64,000 nt of DNA from CAWCDJ01 sp963794265 (GCA_963794265.1 CAWCDJ010000003.1:372001-436000), one strand, 5' to 3'; shown: positions 41,854 to 50,712, numbered from the stretch's first letter. Program-made: numbers and translations. The notes: generated by a model from the sequence alone, not told the origin.

Positions 41854-43694
41854 ACTCGTTCGAGCGCCTCTTCCAGTCTTTGCGGTTTCTTCAATACGCC
41901 TTGAAACAGGTCGCCCTTTTCCGCGAAACGCTCCACTGCATTGGTGATGTTGAATCGCCTGGGGTAGAGATCGCGCGTCACTTCGCTCCACTCGAGGGGC
42001 GTGGCCACCGGGGCGCCGGGATAGGCCCGCAGCACGTAGGGCGCGGCGATGGTCTTCGATTTCCCGATTTGCAGGTAATCGAAGTAGACCCGGTTGCGCT
42101 GGCGCCTGGACACCGAACGCGGCGTGGTGAACAGATGCGGCCTCTCCGCAATCACCAGGCGCGCGATCAACTCGGCGAAGGTGCGCGCCTGGTCGTATGA
42201 ATAAACCGGCTCGATCGGGATGTAGACGTGCATGCCGTCGCCACCGGTGGTCTTGGGATATCCCGTGAGCCCGATGCGGTCGAGCAGGCTCTTCACCAGC
42301 AGCGCGGCATCCACGATCATTTCGAACGGGCACTCCTGCGGGTCGAGATCGATCAGGATGAAATCCGGGTTGTCGAGGTGCTCGAAACGGCTCATCCAAG
42401 GGTTCTGGTCGATGCAGCCCAGGTTCGCGAGATACAACAGGCTGGCGCGGTCTTCGGCGAACACGTAGCGGATGGGCTTCTGGTTGTGCTCGGAATCGAT
42501 CAACTCGGTGCGCAGCCAGGGCGCCGCGGTTTCGGGCGTGTCTTTCTGGAAGAAGAACTCTTCCTGAATTCCGTTGGGGTAGCGCTTGAGCGAAAGCGGG
42601 CGATCCCTCAAGTGCGGCAGGATCAGGGAGGCAACGGCGTCGTAATAGTTCAGCACATCGCGCTTGGTATAGCCCTCCTCCGGATAGAAAACTTTTTTGA
42701 GGTTGGTGAACTTCAGGGAGCGGCCGTCGATGTTCAGGGTGGATTCCCTGGCGGATTCCGGAAGCAGCGGATCTTCGCGTTTGACTTCACGCGGTGCAAC
42801 GTCGTTGCGGAGGCCGAGATATACCGGCGCCCGCAGCCGCTCATCAGGGGTCCAGTTGGCGAACTTCACCTGTGCCACCAGTTCCGGCCTGACCCAGGTG
42901 ATGTCGCGATCGGGCTTGGGACGCGGAGCGAACGGGCACGTTGGGGTGACCAGCGGCTCGAGCAACCGGTAGAGTGCAGCCAGGGTCTTCTGGTCGAAGC
43001 CGGTGCCCACGTTGCCCACCCAGCGCAGTTTGCCTCCCTGGTTGACGCCCAGGACAAGCGCGCCGAAGTATTCGCGGCCGCCCTGCGGCCCGGTGAAGCC
43101 GCCGATCACAAATTCCTGCTCGCCGACGATTTTGATCTTGAGCCATTCGCGGCTGCGCTTCGACTCGTACGAACTCGTGGCGTGCTTGGCGAGGATGCCC
43201 TCCAGGCCGTTCTCGCGCGCTGCTTCGAGCATGGCATCGCCCGCGCCGGGAAAAGCCTCGGAAATGCGCAGAGAGGGGCCGGGTGTGACGATCGCTTCCA
43301 GCAATTCGCGGCGCCGGGCCAATTCCACGGCGCGCAGGTCGTAGCCATCCAGGTACAAAAGATCGAATACAAAATAGACCACCGGCGTGGATCGCACCAG
43401 GTGCGCGATGGTGTTGGGATCGGTGTTCGCGATGCGCGGTTGAATGAGGTGGAATTGCGAAACGCCCTTGGGATCGAGCACGGCAATTTCGCCGTCGAGC
43501 ACTGCCTGGCTGGCCGCAAGGTTGTGGGGAATGACGGCCAGTTCCGGATATTGACGCTCACACCGGAGGCCGCTCCGCGATTGCAGGTGCACCTGTTCCC
43601 GGTCGATGAAGGCGATGGCCCGGACGCCGTCCCACTTCACTTCGAACAGCCAGTCGTCGCCGCGCGGCGGGCGGTCGGCGAGCGTCGCTTTCAT
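41850..43694 (-). CDS. ligD: DNA ligase D, ligase and polymerase domains
   Basis: 614 residues from an ATG at 43694 that overlaps the upstream phosphoesterase stop as ATGA. Residues ~1-300 are an ATP-dependent ligase with the nucleotidyl-lysine motif EVKWDGVRA and the OB fold (GREYFGALVLGVNQGGKLRW). Residues ~325-605 are the primase-polymerase domain (KVFYPEEGYTKRDVLNYY, LIDLDPQE, TGGDGMHVYIP). This is the repair end of bacterial non-homologous end joining with Ku. The frame is open upstream of the ATG to the A9 run at 43760-43768 and there encodes typical LigD linker sequence (FDLSTLKGARKAEIPSGIEP), so the natural product is probably one ~864-residue LigD. Confidence 0.93.
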   Translation of the reverse strand: MKATLADRPPRGDDWLFEVKWDGVRAIAFIDREQVHLQSRSGLRCERQYPELAVIPHNLAASQAVLDGEIAVLDPKGVSQFHLIQPRIANTDPNTIAHLVRSTPVVYFVFDLLYLDGYDLRAVELARRRELLEAIVTPGPSLRISEAFPGAGDAMLEAARENGLEGILAKHATSSYESKRSREWLKIKIVGEQEFVIGGFTGPQGGREYFGALVLGVNQGGKLRWVGNVGTGFDQKTLAALYRLLEPLVTPTCPFAPRPKPDRDITWVRPELVAQVKFANWTPDERLRAPVYLGLRNDVAPREVKREDPLLPESARESTLNIDGRSLKFTNLKKVFYPEEGYTKRDVLNYYDAVASLILPHLRDRPLSLKRYPNGIQEEFFFQKDTPETAAPWLRTELIDSEHNQKPIRYVFAEDRASLLYLANLGCIDQNPWMSRFEHLDNPDFILIDLDPQECPFEMIVDAALLVKSLLDRIGLTGYPKTTGGDGMHVYIPIEPVYSYDQARTFAELIARLVIAERPHLFTTPRSVSRRQRNRVYFDYLQIGKSKTIAAPYVLRAYPGAPVATPLEWSEVTRDLYPRRFNITNAVERFAEKGDLFQGVLKKPQRLEEALERV

Positions 43695-44443
43695 CGGCTC
43701 GATGCCGGACGGGATTTCGGCTTTACGGGCGCCTTTGAGCGTGGAGAGGTCGAAGCGAGTTTTTTTTTCACCGGCGAAGCTTTCGGGACCGCCGTTTTTG
43801 CAGCACGCTTCGCCGGAGGGCCGCTATCCCAGACGCGGTCGGATGCTCCGGCGGTTTTCCGCTTGGCCTTACGCGCGGGCAGGTTCTGCGCGATCTCTTC
43901 CTGGGTGCGGCCCGAGAGCACGCTATCGGCGTGGGCCTCCACATCCCAACCCGGCACGGCAAATTCGTCGCGCTTCTTGATGATCAGCCACTCGTTCCCC
44001 TTGCCCCGCCCTTTCATGCGGACCAGCGCGAAATCGCCATTCAGCTTTTGGCCGTGCAACCGGAATTTGAGGTCTCCGCGCGCAATCTGGTCGAGCGCCG
44101 GCATATCTCCCAGCAACTCGAATGTGCCGTAGTCCCACAGCATCACGCTTCCGGCGCCATAGTTGCCGGCGGGAATGTTGCCCTCGAAATTGCCGTAATC
44201 GACTGGGTGGTCCTCCACCATTGCGGCTAAATGCCGCACGCCAGGGTCGAGCGTGGGGCCTTTCGGCACCGCCCAGGATTTGAGGACGCCATCGATCTCC
44301 AGTCGGAAGTCATAGTGGAGCCGCGTGGCATCGTGCCGCTGCACACAAAACCGGTTGCCGGGCGCCTGACTTTCCCATTGGCCCGGCGGAGGTTCGGGAG
44401 TCTTCTCGAAACGGCGTTTGGAAGCGTACTCTTCGAGAGGCAT
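43691..44443 (-). CDS. LigD 3'-phosphoesterase domain protein
   Basis: 250 residues. Residues ~25-165 are the LigD phosphoesterase: CVQRHDATRLHYDFRLEIDG with its His/Asp metal ligands, VPKGPTLDPG, VEDHPVDYGNFEGNIP and GEWL-like NEWLIIKKRDEFA. It trims 3' ends before ligation. A Lys/Ala/Pro linker ends in three Lys codons made of nine A residues; the 22 residues after that are not LigD-like, whereas the -1 frame is. So it is either a shortened product of a slippage-expressed gene or the first half of a frameshifted ligD. It lies head to head with ku. Confidence 0.85.
   Translation of the reverse strand: MPLEEYASKRRFEKTPEPPPGQWESQAPGNRFCVQRHDATRLHYDFRLEIDGVLKSWAVPKGPTLDPGVRHLAAMVEDHPVDYGNFEGNIPAGNYGAGSVMLWDYGTFELLGDMPALDQIARGDLKFRLHGQKLNGDFALVRMKGRGKGNEWLIIKKRDEFAVPGWDVEAHADSVLSGRTQEEIAQNLPARKAKRKTAGASDRVWDSGPPAKRAAKTAVPKASPVKKKLASTSPRSKAPVKPKSRPASSR
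43760..43768 (-). promoter_or_regulatory. A9 slippery run linking two ligD frames
   Basis: Nine A residues on the coding strand read as three Lys codons in the phosphoesterase frame. Addition of one A, or a -1 shift on the A-AAA-AAA heptamer, moves translation into the ligase frame, which is open from here through 43694 and encodes conserved LigD residues. Comparable A9 runs cause transcriptional slippage in Thermus dnaX. A sequencing indel or a recent mutation would look the same. Confidence 0.6.
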
Positions 44444-44448
44444 AACTG

Positions 44449-44472
44449 CATTTACATCCTAACATTTACATC
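44449..44472. promoter_or_regulatory. Direct repeat in ligD-ku divergent promoter region
   Basis: CATTTACATC occurs twice, at 44449-44458 and 44463-44472, with starts 14 bases apart, in the 75-base AT-rich gap between the phosphoesterase and ku genes. A regulator or sigma factor controlling both NHEJ genes could bind here. The evidence is positional only. Confidence 0.35.
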
Positions 44473-44518
44473 GTGAATTGCTTTGTCGTATATTGAGATC
44501 ACTTGCGAGGGCGAATTC

Positions 44519-45397
44519 ATGGCATCGAGCGTCTGGAAAGGTCACCTTACATTTGGACTGGTTTCGTTTCCCATCCGGCTGTTCAGCGCCGCGCGCAGCG
44601 AAACCATCAGCTTTAACCTGCTGCACAAGGAGGACCACTCCCGCATCAAGCAGGTTACCTACTGCCAGAAGGAAGACCAACCCGTCCCCCGCAGCGAACT
44701 CGTAAAGGGTTACGAGTACGAAAAAGATCATTACGTAGTCGTTGACGACGAAGATATCAAAAAGGTAGCGCCGAAGACCGCCAAGGTGATGGAGATCCTG
44801 GAGTTCGTGAAGGCCGACCAGGTGGACCCGGTGTATCTCGAAAGCTCTTATTACGTGGCGCCCGATGAAGGCGGCGAGCGTCCCTATGCCTTGCTGTTCC
44901 AGGCGCTCCGCGAGTCCAGATACTATGCGCTGGCCAAGGTGGCGATGCACAACCGCGAGCACATCATCATCCTGCGTCCGGGAGCGAAAGGGATCCTCTC
45001 TCACACCATGTATTACCAGGACGAGATCCGGCAGGTGGAAGAGTTCCGGACCGACACCAGCCTGGTAAAGGAAAAGGAACTGGAAATGGCGAAGATGCTG
45101 ATCTCTTCGCTCGAGGCCGATTTCGAACCGCAGAAGTATCACGACGAGTATCGCGACAACTTGCAAAGAATGATCGAGGCCAAGATCGAGGGCAAGAAGG
45201 TGGTGGAGGCTCCGGTCGAGCACGTGGCCCCGGTCATCGACATCATGGAAGCCCTGAAGCGCAGCCTGGCGGAGAAGCGCAAGCCGGCGCAGGTGGCTAC
45301 TGCCGCAGCCGGCCGGCGGGAGCAGGAACCGCCAGCGGAGGAACCGCCGGTGGAAGCGGCACCGAAGAAGCGGGCGCGAAAAAGCAAAGTCGGGTGA
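44519..45397 (+). CDS. ku: Ku DNA end-binding protein
   Basis: 292 residues from the ATG at 44519, preceded by GAGGG at eight bases; an upstream ATG lacks a site. SSVWKGHLTFGLVSFPIRLF, HKEDHSRIKQVTYCQKED and GYEYEKDHYVVVDDEDI are characteristic of bacterial Ku, and the Ku core runs to ~255. The C-terminus is Lys/Arg/Pro-rich (AAPKKRARKSK), as in proteins that contact LigD and DNA. It forms a homodimer ring on broken ends and recruits LigD, encoded divergently next to it. Confidence 0.97.
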   Translation: MASSVWKGHLTFGLVSFPIRLFSAARSETISFNLLHKEDHSRIKQVTYCQKEDQPVPRSELVKGYEYEKDHYVVVDDEDIKKVAPKTAKVMEILEFVKADQVDPVYLESSYYVAPDEGGERPYALLFQALRESRYYALAKVAMHNREHIIILRPGAKGILSHTMYYQDEIRQVEEFRTDTSLVKEKELEMAKMLISSLEADFEPQKYHDEYRDNLQRMIEAKIEGKKVVEAPVEHVAPVIDIMEALKRSLAEKRKPAQVATAAAGRREQEPPAEEPPVEAAPKKRARKSKVG

Positions 45398-45519
45398 AAA
45401 CCCGGCGCGTTCGGGCCGCAATAGCACGCACCGCCACTTAAGTTTTCTTCACCCTACAAATCTTTACAGGAGGCGTTCGTCCGGAATGCGTCCATACCAG
45501 TAGAGAAGGAGGGAAGGAA

Positions 45520-46587
45520 ATGGCTGGATTAAGAATGCTGTTGGACCCCACGAAAGTGGGCCACGGAGCGGAAACGCTGGAGCGGAAGCTGCGTAAACGG
45601 ATCGTCGGGCAGGATGACGCCGTGCGGCAGATCGTCGGCATTTACCAGACCTTCCTGGCCGGGCTGTCGAGTGCCGGGAGGCCGATCGGCAGCCTGCTGT
45701 TTCTTGGCCCGACCGGATCCGGAAAGACACGGACGGTGGAGGCGCTGGCGGAGGCCCTTACCGGCAACCCCCGGGGTGTGATCAAGATCGATTGCGCGGA
45801 GTTCCAGCACAGCCACGAAATCGCCAAGCTGATCGGCTCGCCTCCCGGATACCTGGGACATCGCGAGACCAGGCCGGTGCTCTCGCAGGAAGCCCTGGAC
45901 CAGTTTCAAACCGAAGACGTGAAGCTGAATCTGGTGCTGTTCGACGAGATCGAGAAAGCCAGCGACGCGTTGTGGAACCTGCTGCTGGGCATACTCGACA
46001 AAGCGATTCTGACGCTGGGCGACAACCGGAGAGTGGATTTTTCGCGCAGCATCATTTTCCTGACGAGCAACCTGGGAGCCAACGAGATGGCCAAGGTACT
46101 GCAGCCCAAGCTCGGCTTCGCCGCGGCGGACGGAGAGCCGGATCCCAAGGCTTTCGAGAAGATGGCCCAGGCCGGCCTGGAAGCGGCGCGGCGTAAATTT
46201 TCGCCGGAGTTTCTCAACCGGCTGGATGGCATCGTCACCTTTCGTGCGCTGGGCGAAGCGGAACTGCGCCGGATCCTCGAACTGGAACTCGATGCGGTGC
46301 GCGAGCGGATCGCGGCGGCGACGGAAGCCCGCAGCCTGGTATTCCATGTCAGCAAGCCGGCCAAGCAATTTCTGCTCGCGGAAGGAACCGACCCGCGGTA
46401 CGGCGCGCGGCATCTGCGCCGCGCGATAGACCGGCTGATCGTCTCGCCGATTTCCAACCTGATCGCCACCGCGCAGGTGGGCGATAACGACCGGCTGCTG
46501 GTGGAATTCGACCCCCGCGTGCAGCGGTTGGTGTTCTTTAAGGAATCCGAAGAGCCGGCTCAGGCGGCTACCGCGACGGCGGCTTAG
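45520..46587 (+). CDS. Single-domain AAA+ ATPase, ClpB/ClpA D2-like
   Basis: 355 residues with a strong ribosome site (GAAGGAGGGAAGG). The core is one AAA+ module: Walker A FLGPTGSGKT, Walker B LVLFDEIEKAS, GSPPGYLGH pore-loop region, sensor 1 IIFLTSN and arginine finger FSPEFLNRLD, followed by the ClpB_D2-small domain (GARHLRRAIDRLI). ClpB itself is about 860 residues with an N-domain and two AAA+ modules; here only the second type is present. It has no IGF/L ClpP-binding loop that I can identify. Possible roles: chaperone/unfoldase or remodelling of an unknown partner. It stands alone. Confidence 0.88.
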   Translation: MAGLRMLLDPTKVGHGAETLERKLRKRIVGQDDAVRQIVGIYQTFLAGLSSAGRPIGSLLFLGPTGSGKTRTVEALAEALTGNPRGVIKIDCAEFQHSHEIAKLIGSPPGYLGHRETRPVLSQEALDQFQTEDVKLNLVLFDEIEKASDALWNLLLGILDKAILTLGDNRRVDFSRSIIFLTSNLGANEMAKVLQPKLGFAAADGEPDPKAFEKMAQAGLEAARRKFSPEFLNRLDGIVTFRALGEAELRRILELELDAVRERIAAATEARSLVFHVSKPAKQFLLAEGTDPRYGARHLRRAIDRLIVSPISNLIATAQVGDNDRLLVEFDPRVQRLVFFKESEEPAQAATATAA

Positions 46588-46633
46588 AGTTTCCAGGGCG
46601 GCGTCGCGTTTCGGCGGCCGATCCGTGTGCAAC

Positions 46634-49354
46634 TTACTCGTACCGCATTGCTCTTACCGGGTCGACCCTGGCTGCCCGCCACGCCGGAACCAGTGCCGCC
46701 GCCAGACCGGCCGCGGCCATCAGCCCGAGGGTAATCGCGATGCCGTAAGGGTCATCGGTTCTGACCTGATACAGTAACTTCCCGACGAACCTCGCCAACA
46801 GAATGCCCAGCGGGATCCCTGCCGCGATGCCCAACCCTACCAGCACCGCTGCCTCTCGCAGGAACAGCCCCAGCACATCGCGCTGCTGCGCCCCAATGCT
46901 GAGGCGGATGCCGATTTCGTGGGTACGCCGCGTTACCGAATAGGAGATCAGCCCGTAAATGCCCACCAGGACGAGACCGGCTCCGAGAAAGCCGAACAGC
47001 GACGACAAAAACGCGAACAGCCGGTCCCTGGCAATCCGGTGGTCGCGCATCTGCTCCATGGTGGAGGCGTCCGATACCTGGAAATCCGGGAATGCCGTCC
47101 GCACCAGTTTCCGCACGTCCCGTTCAATACCGCTGCACCCCGACCGGCATCGAATCAAAACCGCGCCGTCCGTCTGCCCGGACTGCGCAAAGGGCTGGTA
47201 GGCGATGCCGCGCGCCCTTTCCCGCACGTCCGAGTATTTGCTATCGCCCACCACGCCCACGATCACCGCGTCCTGTCCGGTCCACCCGTTGAAGTGCTTG
47301 CCGACCGGGTCTTCACCCGGCCATAGGTCATGCGCCAGGTGTTGATTCACGATCGCTACGCCCTCGGTCTGACCGCTGTCCGCGCCGGTAAAGTCCCGTC
47401 CCCGCAAAAGAGGAAGACGCATCGTATGGAGATAGCCGGGAGTGATTGCCTGAAGGTCGGCTGTGACCCGGCGCTTGTGTCCAGTCGAGTCGGTCGCTGC
47501 AATATCGAGCATCATCTCGCCTCCGGAAAGCGCTGCCGGTTCGGCCAGTGCGCTCGGAGACACGCCGTGAATCGCAGCGACCCTTTCCAGCAACAACGTC
47601 AACCGCGGCTGCGCCGGCAGATCCAGGTGCGTTCCGGAAGCCTCGTCCACTCCCGAGACGCTGGTCACCTGGTTGGAGCTGGTCTTGGCTCCGGTTGCAT
47701 TTCCGGATCCCCGGTTGGCGATCCCCACAGTCAGGAGATGGTCGATGTTGTAGCCCAGCGGAATGGTCTTCAGCGCGCGCAGGCTTCGGCCGAACAGGCT
47801 GGCGCCGAACACCAACACCACCGCCAGCGCCACCTGGACCAAGATCAGCCCGCGCCGTACCACTCCGCGATGGATGTTATCCGCCGCCACACGCTTCAAT
47901 CCCGATCCGGCATCCCGGTGCGATGCGCGCCATGCAGGATACATTCCCGCGATCAGCGCCGTCGCCAGCGAGACTCCCAGCCCGAACGACAGCACCCGGG
48001 CATCGGGTGTCACGTGCAGCGGTTCCGACTGGTTGCCCGCGTTGAACAGGTCCTGCAGGAAGCCGGAGAGCGGCAGCGCCAGTGCCACTGCTGCCAGTCC
48101 TCCGGCAAGCGCCAGCAGAACGGTCTCGATCAGCAATTGCCGCAGCAGGCGTCCCCGGCTGATCCCCAGGGCCAGCTTGACGGCGTATTCCTGCTGTCGC
48201 TCGTTCGATCGGGCCAGCAGCAGATTGGCCAGGTTCGCGCAAGCCACCAGCAGTACCAGCGATGCCGCCGCCATCAGGATGGTCAGCGGCTCGCCCAACC
48301 GGGTCCGCCAACTGTCGATTCCCTTGCTTACGTCGCGCAGGACATAGGTGGCATCTTCGTTGGCCCGGTCCTTGGGAAGCGCGGCTTCGACGCCGGGGCT
48401 TGCCGCGCGCAGTTGCGCATCCGCCGCGGCCGTCGAAACGCCGCGTTTCATCCGCGCCAGCATGGTCAGCCAAACATAGTTCGGGGCATCCCGCCGGTTG
48501 TGCCTCAGGCTCGACTCCAACGCCGTCGGTGTCCAGATGTCATAACGCTTCTGTAACTCGGCCCCGGCGAAATCGCGCGGGGCCACGCCCACCACCTCGA
48601 GGGATAAGCCGTTCACACGGATCCGGCGTCCGACGATGCCCGCGTCTTCTCCGAAATAGGCGCGCCAGGCATGGCCGCTCAGTACGCACACCTGGCGCGC
48701 GCCTTCCACGCGATCATCCTCCGAATCGAGCAGGCGCCCCATCGCCGCCGGCTCCCCGAAGAATGGAAAATACCCGCCCGTCACCAGTTCCACGTCAATT
48801 TTCGCCGGTCCGCCGGCCGTATCCAGAATCCCGGTCATGGACGAGAACCCGATCGTGCTTTCGAGAAGTTCCGCCCTTCGTGTAATTTCCTGGTAAGCCG
48901 GATAACTGAACCCCGTCCCCAGAAAATCCTTCCCGATCGCTGCCCTCACCTGCACCACCCGGTGCGGCTCGGCAACCGGCAACTCCTTCAACAAGACGCC
49001 GTTAACCAGCGTGAAGATGGCCGCGTTTACGCCGATCCCGAGAGCCAGCGAGACGATCGTCACAGCCGCAAAACCGCGGCTTTTCCCTAGCGATCGCAAC
49101 GTGTGTTTTACGTCCTGGAAGCACTGCTCCAGCCATACGAACGACCTCTCGTCGCGGTGCAGTTCCTTGACCTGCTCCACCCCGCCGTAGGCCCTTCGCG
49201 CCGCCAGTCGCGCCTCGGCGGCCGTCATGCCGCGGCGCTCGAAATCTTCCGCCAGCAGGACCAGGTGGGCTTCGATTTCTCGATTCATCTCGCGCTCGGC
49301 GGCGCCGCGGCGGACGAAGCAGACCAGTTTCGCCCAAAGCCGCCGGGCGTTCAA
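46634..49354 (-). CDS. ADOP-family ABC transporter permease
   Basis: About 906 residues from a TTG at 49354 that overlaps the PadR stop as TTGA; an ATG at 49399 is an alternative. The N-terminal ~60 residues are a charged helical domain (AEREMNREIEAHLVLL), then two MacB-type permease units: helix (GFAAVTIVSLALGIGVNAAIF), periplasmic core and FtsX helices, repeated with the second core at ~560-750 and final VDPVRAMRYE. This is the acidobacterial duplicated orphan permease (ADOP), usually paired with PadR and lacking its own ATPase. Substrate unknown; presumably exporter or mechanotransmission function like MacB. Confidence 0.93.
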   Translation of the reverse strand: MNARRLWAKLVCFVRRGAAEREMNREIEAHLVLLAEDFERRGMTAAEARLAARRAYGGVEQVKELHRDERSFVWLEQCFQDVKHTLRSLGKSRGFAAVTIVSLALGIGVNAAIFTLVNGVLLKELPVAEPHRVVQVRAAIGKDFLGTGFSYPAYQEITRRAELLESTIGFSSMTGILDTAGGPAKIDVELVTGGYFPFFGEPAAMGRLLDSEDDRVEGARQVCVLSGHAWRAYFGEDAGIVGRRIRVNGLSLEVVGVAPRDFAGAELQKRYDIWTPTALESSLRHNRRDAPNYVWLTMLARMKRGVSTAAADAQLRAASPGVEAALPKDRANEDATYVLRDVSKGIDSWRTRLGEPLTILMAAASLVLLVACANLANLLLARSNERQQEYAVKLALGISRGRLLRQLLIETVLLALAGGLAAVALALPLSGFLQDLFNAGNQSEPLHVTPDARVLSFGLGVSLATALIAGMYPAWRASHRDAGSGLKRVAADNIHRGVVRRGLILVQVALAVVLVFGASLFGRSLRALKTIPLGYNIDHLLTVGIANRGSGNATGAKTSSNQVTSVSGVDEASGTHLDLPAQPRLTLLLERVAAIHGVSPSALAEPAALSGGEMMLDIAATDSTGHKRRVTADLQAITPGYLHTMRLPLLRGRDFTGADSGQTEGVAIVNQHLAHDLWPGEDPVGKHFNGWTGQDAVIVGVVGDSKYSDVRERARGIAYQPFAQSGQTDGAVLIRCRSGCSGIERDVRKLVRTAFPDFQVSDASTMEQMRDHRIARDRLFAFLSSLFGFLGAGLVLVGIYGLISYSVTRRTHEIGIRLSIGAQQRDVLGLFLREAAVLVGLGIAAGIPLGILLARFVGKLLYQVRTDDPYGIAITLGLMAAAGLAAALVPAWRAARVDPVRAMRYE

Positions 49355-49695
49355 TCCTGCCACAGCAGTTTCTCCATCAGCCCCGAGAGTTGCCGCCACC
49401 GCTCCGTTTCCACCGAGAGCGCCTTCTCGCCGGCCTTGGTGATCCGGTAGAACTTCGCGTCGCGGTTGCTCTCCGTCCTACCCCACTTGCCCTTGATCCA
49501 CCCCTGCTGCTCCAGCCGCACCAGCGCCGGGTAGAGCGTCCCCTGGTTGAGGTTGAGCGAGTCTTCGGATATCTGCTGCAATCGCGACGCGATCGCATAA
49601 GCATGCTGCGGCCCCATGGCCGCCAGGGTCCGCAGCACAATCAGGTCGAGTGTCCCTTGCAGCACTTGCAGTCGCGATTTTTCTTCACTTGGCAT
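49351..49695 (-). CDS. PadR-family transcriptional regulator
   Basis: 114 residues from the ATG at 49695. LQGTLDLIVLRTLAAMGPQH, GTLYPALVRLEQQGWIKGKW and FYRITKAGEKAL form the PadR winged helix with a short dimerisation helix at the C-terminus. It is coupled to the ADOP permease gene by a 4-base overlap, the usual arrangement in Acidobacteriota. It likely represses its own operon by binding the palindrome 20-45 bases upstream of its start. The effector is unknown. Confidence 0.93.
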   Translation of the reverse strand: MPSEEKSRLQVLQGTLDLIVLRTLAAMGPQHAYAIASRLQQISEDSLNLNQGTLYPALVRLEQQGWIKGKWGRTESNRDAKFYRITKAGEKALSVETERWRQLSGLMEKLLWQD

Positions 49696-49716
49696 TCTAG
49701 TAGAATTCTTTGCCGG

Positions 49717-49739
49717 TTCCACTTGTTTGTCAAGTGGAA
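49717..49739. promoter_or_regulatory. Perfect palindrome, probable PadR operator
   Basis: TTCCACTTG (49717-49725) and CAAGTGGAA (49731-49739) are a perfect 9-base inverted repeat with a 5-base spacer, in the divergent interval between padR and the TIGR03435 gene. Its size and location fit a PadR dimer site. It could control both genes. A hairpin role in RNA cannot be excluded. Confidence 0.65.
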
Positions 49740-49791
49740 GTTTGCCGGCGCGTTGATATATGATCTGAATCATCAAAAAGGGAGGCACTCG

Positions 49792-50658
49792 ATGAACGTA
49801 ATGACGTTCCTGTCTGTCCGGTTTTTGGCCGGAACGATTTTCCTGGCGGCAACCACCGGCGCCCTGTTCGGCCAGTCCGCGCCACGCCCGAAGTTCGAGG
49901 TGGCCTCGATCAAGCCGTCTCAGGAGCAGCGCTTCATGATGGTCCGGGTGCTGCCGGGAGGCCGGTTGACGGCCACCGCGCCGCTTCGCCTGCTCATACA
50001 GAATGCGTATTCCCTTCAGGCTTTTCAGATCGTCGGCGGCCCGGGCTGGCTCGATTCGGATCGTTACCAGATCGAAGCCAAAGCCGAGGGCAACACCAGC
50101 CATCCCGAGGTATTGCAGATGCTGCAATCGCTCCTCGAAGACCGGTTTCGACTGAACACCCACCGCGAAACCAGGGATCTCCCGGTCTATATCCTGGTCG
50201 CGGGGAAGAACGATCCCAAGCTGCCGGTACCCAAGGAAGGCGGGTGCGTGGAGGTCGCTCCGGACGCGCCTCCGCCTCCGCCTTCGGTCGGTATGAGATT
50301 CCCATGCGGCCGTGCCGGCATCATGGGGGAACCGAACGGGGCGCGAATCATGGGCAGCAAGCTGTTAATGCCGGAATTCGTCCGGGTGCTCTCGATTGTC
50401 ATGGGCCGGACCGTGCTCGACAAAACCGGGTTTACCAGCCCATTCGATGCCAGGCTGGACTTTGCGCCCGGTGCGGGCACAGAAGGCCTCCCCATGCCCA
50501 TGGGCCCGACCGGTCCACCTCCGGCGTCGTCGACCGAGCCGACCAACCCATCGATCTTCGTCGCCCTCCAGGAACAACTCGGCTTGAAAATCGAGTCGGG
50601 GAAAGGCCCGGTGGATGTGCTGGTGATTGACCACGTGGAACGGCCCTCTGGAAACTGA
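49792..50658 (+). CDS. TIGR03435/DUF3738 soil-associated exported protein
   Basis: 288 residues from the ATG at 49792, with GGAGG eight bases upstream. Signal peptide (~1-28), then the family hallmark PKFEVASIKPS, followed by GGRLTATAPLRLLIQNAYSL, GGPGWLDSDRYQIEAKAEG, LLEDRFRLNTHRETRDLPVY and VLDKTGFTSPFDARLDF. This family is greatly expanded in Solibacter-type Acidobacteria; function is unknown, and many members lie near sigma or BlaR/PadR regulators. Here it is divergent from PadR-ADOP and may share its operator. Confidence 0.93.
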   Translation: MNVMTFLSVRFLAGTIFLAATTGALFGQSAPRPKFEVASIKPSQEQRFMMVRVLPGGRLTATAPLRLLIQNAYSLQAFQIVGGPGWLDSDRYQIEAKAEGNTSHPEVLQMLQSLLEDRFRLNTHRETRDLPVYILVAGKNDPKLPVPKEGGCVEVAPDAPPPPPSVGMRFPCGRAGIMGEPNGARIMGSKLLMPEFVRVLSIVMGRTVLDKTGFTSPFDARLDFAPGAGTEGLPMPMGPTGPPPASSTEPTNPSIFVALQEQLGLKIESGKGPVDVLVIDHVERPSGN

Positions 50659-50712
50659 AGCCGGCTGCGGCTCTGGGAATTTTCGACAAATGGATATAAA
50701 ATACCGTTGACA

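Noticed and set aside
41850..44443. Two independent NHEJ genes by design (separate phosphoesterase and ligase-polymerase)
   Set aside because: The ATGA overlap would allow this, but the conserved LigD linker in the -1 frame upstream of the ligase ATG favours one interrupted gene; kept only as an alternative.
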